NCBI GenBank assembly: GCA_035416745.1
Contig: DAOLNV010000083.1
Coordinates: 7,009 to 24,301, forward strand
DNA length: 17,293 nucleotides
Source of the DNA: Candidatus Hydrogenedentota bacterium
GTDB lineage: Bacteria; Hydrogenedentota; Hydrogenedentia; Hydrogenedentales; SLHB01
Reading direction: 5' to 3'
Made by a program: the position numbers and the translations under genes. Under the pieces are notes generated by a model. It was given only the letters and a program-made list of their open reading frames with translations. It searched no databases and had not been told where the DNA came from. This document shows positions 15,891 to 17,293 of the stretch, piece by piece. Numbering within the stretch: position 1 is the first letter of the stretch; each line of letters begins with the position of its first letter.

Positions 15891-15919
15891 TTGTATCGCG
15901 CGATCTTTCTCTGTATGAT
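15891..15919 (+). promoter_or_regulatory. Candidate promoter for the integrase gene
   Basis: TTGTAT (15891-15896) and TATGAT (15914-15919) are separated by 17 bases; the -10 box matches 5 of 6 consensus bases and the -35 box 3 of 6. Transcription would start near 15926, just before the 11-bp repeats and 85 bases before the integrase ATG. Inferred from sequence only. Confidence 0.4.
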
Positions 15920-15934
15920 GGTTTTGGAGCCCCC

Positions 15935-15978
15935 GTGGAACCCCGGTGGAACCCCGGTGGAACCCCGGCGGAACCCCG
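15935..15978 (+). repeat. Four tandem 11-bp repeats upstream of the integrase
   Basis: Four abutting copies of GTGGAACCCCG (15935-15945, 15946-15956, 15957-15967, 15968-15978), the first three identical and the last with one T-to-C change. They lie between the att core and the integrase start, in its presumed leader. The length and position suit arm-type integrase sites or an autoregulatory operator, though slippage-generated repeats are also possible. Confidence 0.75.
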
Positions 15979-16010
15979 CAGACTCACTTAACCTCAATCA
16001 GGGAAGCAGC

Positions 16011-16457
16011 ATGAGAGATCATATCACGCAAAACTTGCTCAGAAGTATTGAACTAACCGGTAAAAGACAAGAGATTCACGATACGGAATTGCCTGGCATG
16101 TCTCTCCGGATTGGCCCCCAAGGCAGCATGTCATACTACGTTACGTACCGTACCGAAGAAGGACGAAAGACCCGATACTGCCTTGGAAGCACGAAAAAAC
16201 TCACGCCGAAACTTGCCCGGAAAGCTGCGCAAAAGTATCTCGCGAGCGTCCGACTCGGCCAGGATCCAGCCGAAGCTCGGCGAAGGGCAAAGGCTCACGA
16301 CCTAGAAGCCTACCTAGACAATATCTATGGGCCCTGGCTTAAGGAGAACCGGAAGACAGGCGATGCAATGTTCAAGCGACTGAAGTCGACATTCAGGCCT
16401 CTCCTAGCAGCCCGTGGTAAAAGTCGGGCGGGGCGCGTAGATCATATTGACATTTAA
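16011..16457 (+). pseudogene. Tyrosine integrase, truncated N-terminal half
   Basis: I start at the ATG at 16011 (GGGA upstream), giving 148 residues before TAA 16455-16457. Residues 15-90 match the arm-binding N-terminal domain (DUF4102 type) of tRNA-targeting tyrosine recombinases: a segment HDTELPGMSLRIGPQGS, then SYYVTYRTEEGRKTRYCLGS, then a helix with KAAQKYLASVRLGQDPAEARR. Residues 95-132 look like the beginning of the core-binding helical domain (LEAYLDNIYGPWLKENRKTG). The catalytic domain with the R-H-R-Y residues is missing; family members are usually about 400 residues. The last 10-20 residues probably read into the adjoining insertion sequence. A full-length enzyme would recombine the neighbouring tRNA-Pro attachment site, but this fragment cannot be active. 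An upstream in-frame extension runs through the 11-bp repeats and is unlikely to be translated. Confidence 0.78.
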
Positions 16458-17239
16458 CTATGTCTAGGATATACTTTCGGCGTGGTCGGTGGGGAGGTAT
16501 TTCGCAATGGCGATGGGACGGATGGACAAAGAACGACAAGAAACGCTCTGGGTGGAGACAAGCGCGCTGCCTTGCGCGCCAGGACACCCGTTTTATGAGC
16601 GTGTCAACGCCTTATTGGCCGAAGAGGGTTTCGAGGCGATGGTGGAAGCCGAATGCGCGCAGTACTACGCGGAAGTCCTGGGACGGCCAAGCATCCCGCC
16701 GGTGGTGTACTTCAAGGCGTTGCTGGTCGGTTACTTCGAGGGCATTGACTCGGAGCGGGGCATCGCGTGGCGCGTGGCGGACTCCATGGCGCTTCGGTCT
16801 TTTCTGGGTTATGCGCTGACGGAGTCGACTCCGGACCATTCGAGTTTGTCGCGGACGCGTCGCTTGATGTCGGTGGAGACCCACGAGCGGGTGTTCCAAT
16901 GGGTGCTGGGCGTGCTGGCCAGGAAGGGCCTGCTACGCGGAAAGACCTTGGGGGTGGATGCCACAACGCTGGAGGCCAACGCGGCGCTGCGCAGCATCGT
17001 GCGGCGTGATACAGGCGAGCCCTATGAACAATTCCTCATAGGATTGGCCAAGGCATCGGGAATCGAAACGCCTACACGCGAAGATCTGGCTAAACTTGAC
17101 AAGAAACGTCCGAAGAAGGGCTCGAACAAGGATTGGAAGAATCCACACGATCCGGATGCGCGCATAACGAAGATGAAAGACGGGCGCACGCATCTTGCTC
17201 ACAAGGCGGAACACGCGGTGGACATGGACACGGGAGCGG
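16405..17239 (+). mobile_element. Insertion sequence (IS1182-like), left part, inserted in the integrase gene
   Basis: The integrase similarity fades at about 16385-16410 and a transposase with its own promoter follows, so an insertion sequence entered the integrase gene near here. The left terminus is not resolved, because the right end needed to match inverted repeats is outside the window. A small palindrome, GCCCG-N10-CGGGC, around 16412-16431 may belong to the end. The right part has been split off at about 17240. Confidence 0.55.
16447..16475 (+). promoter_or_regulatory. Near-consensus sigma70-type promoter for the transposase gene
   Basis: A perfect -35 TTGACA (16447-16452), a 17-base spacer and a -10 TATACT (16470-16475, 5 of 6 matches). 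The predicted transcription start near 16482 is followed by GGGGAGG and the transposase ATG at 16507. It sits close to the junction with the broken integrase gene, so part of it could come from the disrupted host sequence. Confidence 0.75.
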
Positions 17240-17244
17240 TGTAA
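16507..17244 (+). pseudogene. IS1182/DUF772-type DDE transposase, truncated at 3' end
   Basis: The ATG at 16507 has GGGGAGG about 9 bases upstream and lies 25-30 bases after a strong promoter. The 245 visible residues hold an N-terminal DUF772-like domain (about 15-125), with IPPVVYFKALLVGYFEGIDS and TPDHSSLSRTRR, followed by the beginning of a DDE catalytic domain: GVDATTLEANAALR with Asp151 as likely first catalytic residue, and HKAEHAVDMDTGAV with Asp239 as likely second. The frame then ends at TAA 17242-17244, where relatives continue with several strands and the catalytic Glu; a full protein would be about 400-500 residues. The stop appears to be supplied by foreign DNA starting near 17240. 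The exact IS family (IS1182 or a related IS5-type group) cannot be fixed without the ends. Not functional as seen, unless the right half resumes past the insertion. Confidence 0.78.
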
Positions 17245-17293
17245 ACGCCGGTCGAGAAGTGTAGCGGGAATTGGGGCGGTCGAGAAGTGAAGC
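17240..17293 (+). mobile_element. Terminus of a second insertion sequence, possibly IS21-like
   Basis: From 17240 the sequence TGTAAACGCC breaks the transposase frame. It is followed by two perfect 13-bp direct copies of CGGTCGAGAAGTG (17249-17261 and 17277-17289), 28 bases apart. A TG-starting end with repeated subterminal motifs is what I associate with IS21-family termini, where such repeats bind the IstA transposase. Only 54 bases are visible, so the family is tentative. Confidence 0.45.

Larger units (their letters stand above)
15760..17293. mobile_element. Left edge of a tRNA-Pro-integrated element (continues beyond window)
   Basis: The tRNA-Pro 3' fragment, short direct repeats and an integrase N-terminal half facing inward together define one end of a genomic island or prophage-like element. 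The integrase portion is visibly more AT-rich than the flanking chromosome, which suggests foreign origin. The element has been damaged by at least one, probably two, later insertions. Its cargo and other end are not in the window. Confidence 0.65.

Noticed and set aside
15586..15918. A 110-codon plus-strand frame spanning the tRNA-Pro fragment
   Set aside because: Its translation includes GRLDLNQRPLDPQS, a well-known false peptide produced by reading through the antisense of a tRNA gene; the region is an attachment site, not a gene.
15935..15978. CRISPR array
   Set aside because: The four 11-bp units abut with no spacers and there are no cas genes; this is a simple tandem repeat.

Overview
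This is a high-GC bacterial window with three parts: a left block of chromosomal-looking genes, a heavy-metal (probably Cu+/Ag+) efflux operon, and on the right the edge of an integrative element broken by nested insertions. The organism is most likely from the Planctomycetota/Verrucomicrobiota sphere or Candidatus Hydrogenedentota. That guess rests on two Gfo/Idh/MocA-type oxidoreductases (one with a twin-arginine signal), a very large secreted glycosidase-like protein, and an oversized CusA-type pump. It is inference from gene content only, with no database search.

Left block (1-6527): the 3' end of a Gfo/Idh/MocA oxidoreductase (+) converges on a complete Tat-exported Gfo/Idh/MocA protein (-) in which the usual EKP motif reads AVP. 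Across a roughly 330-base divergent gap is a 991-residue secreted protein, probably a carbohydrate-active enzyme of a family I cannot name. Next is rimO, the ribosomal protein S12 methylthiotransferase.

Metal operon (15066 down to 6827, all on the minus strand): a CusB-like adaptor with two Cys-rich metal-binding modules and a C-terminal DUF3347-like domain; a CusA-like RND pump of 1331 residues carrying extra membrane and periplasmic segments; a TolC/CusC-like outer-membrane channel; and a small exported protein made of three 62-residue CxVSG...FCCxxC repeats. Gaps of 3, 40 and 4 bases between the genes imply one transcript. The expected division of labour is metal capture in the periplasm by the Cys/Met/His modules, hand-over to the pump, and expulsion through the channel. 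No CusF-type chaperone and no regulator is visible in the window.

Right edge (15717-17293): on the minus strand lie the 3' 45-47 bases of a tRNA-Pro(GGG) gene, complete from the anticodon loop to CCA, followed by its own Rho-independent terminator. To the right are short tandem repeats and the N-terminal half of a tyrosine integrase, so this is the distal attachment end of an element that entered a tRNA-Pro gene. The chromosome is to the left and the element to the right; the restored tRNA should lie beyond the window. The integrase is cut off before its catalytic domain, at a junction with an IS1182/DUF772-type transposase gene served by a near-perfect sigma70-type promoter. That transposase gene is in turn cut at about 17240 by what looks like the end of another insertion sequence, possibly IS21-like.
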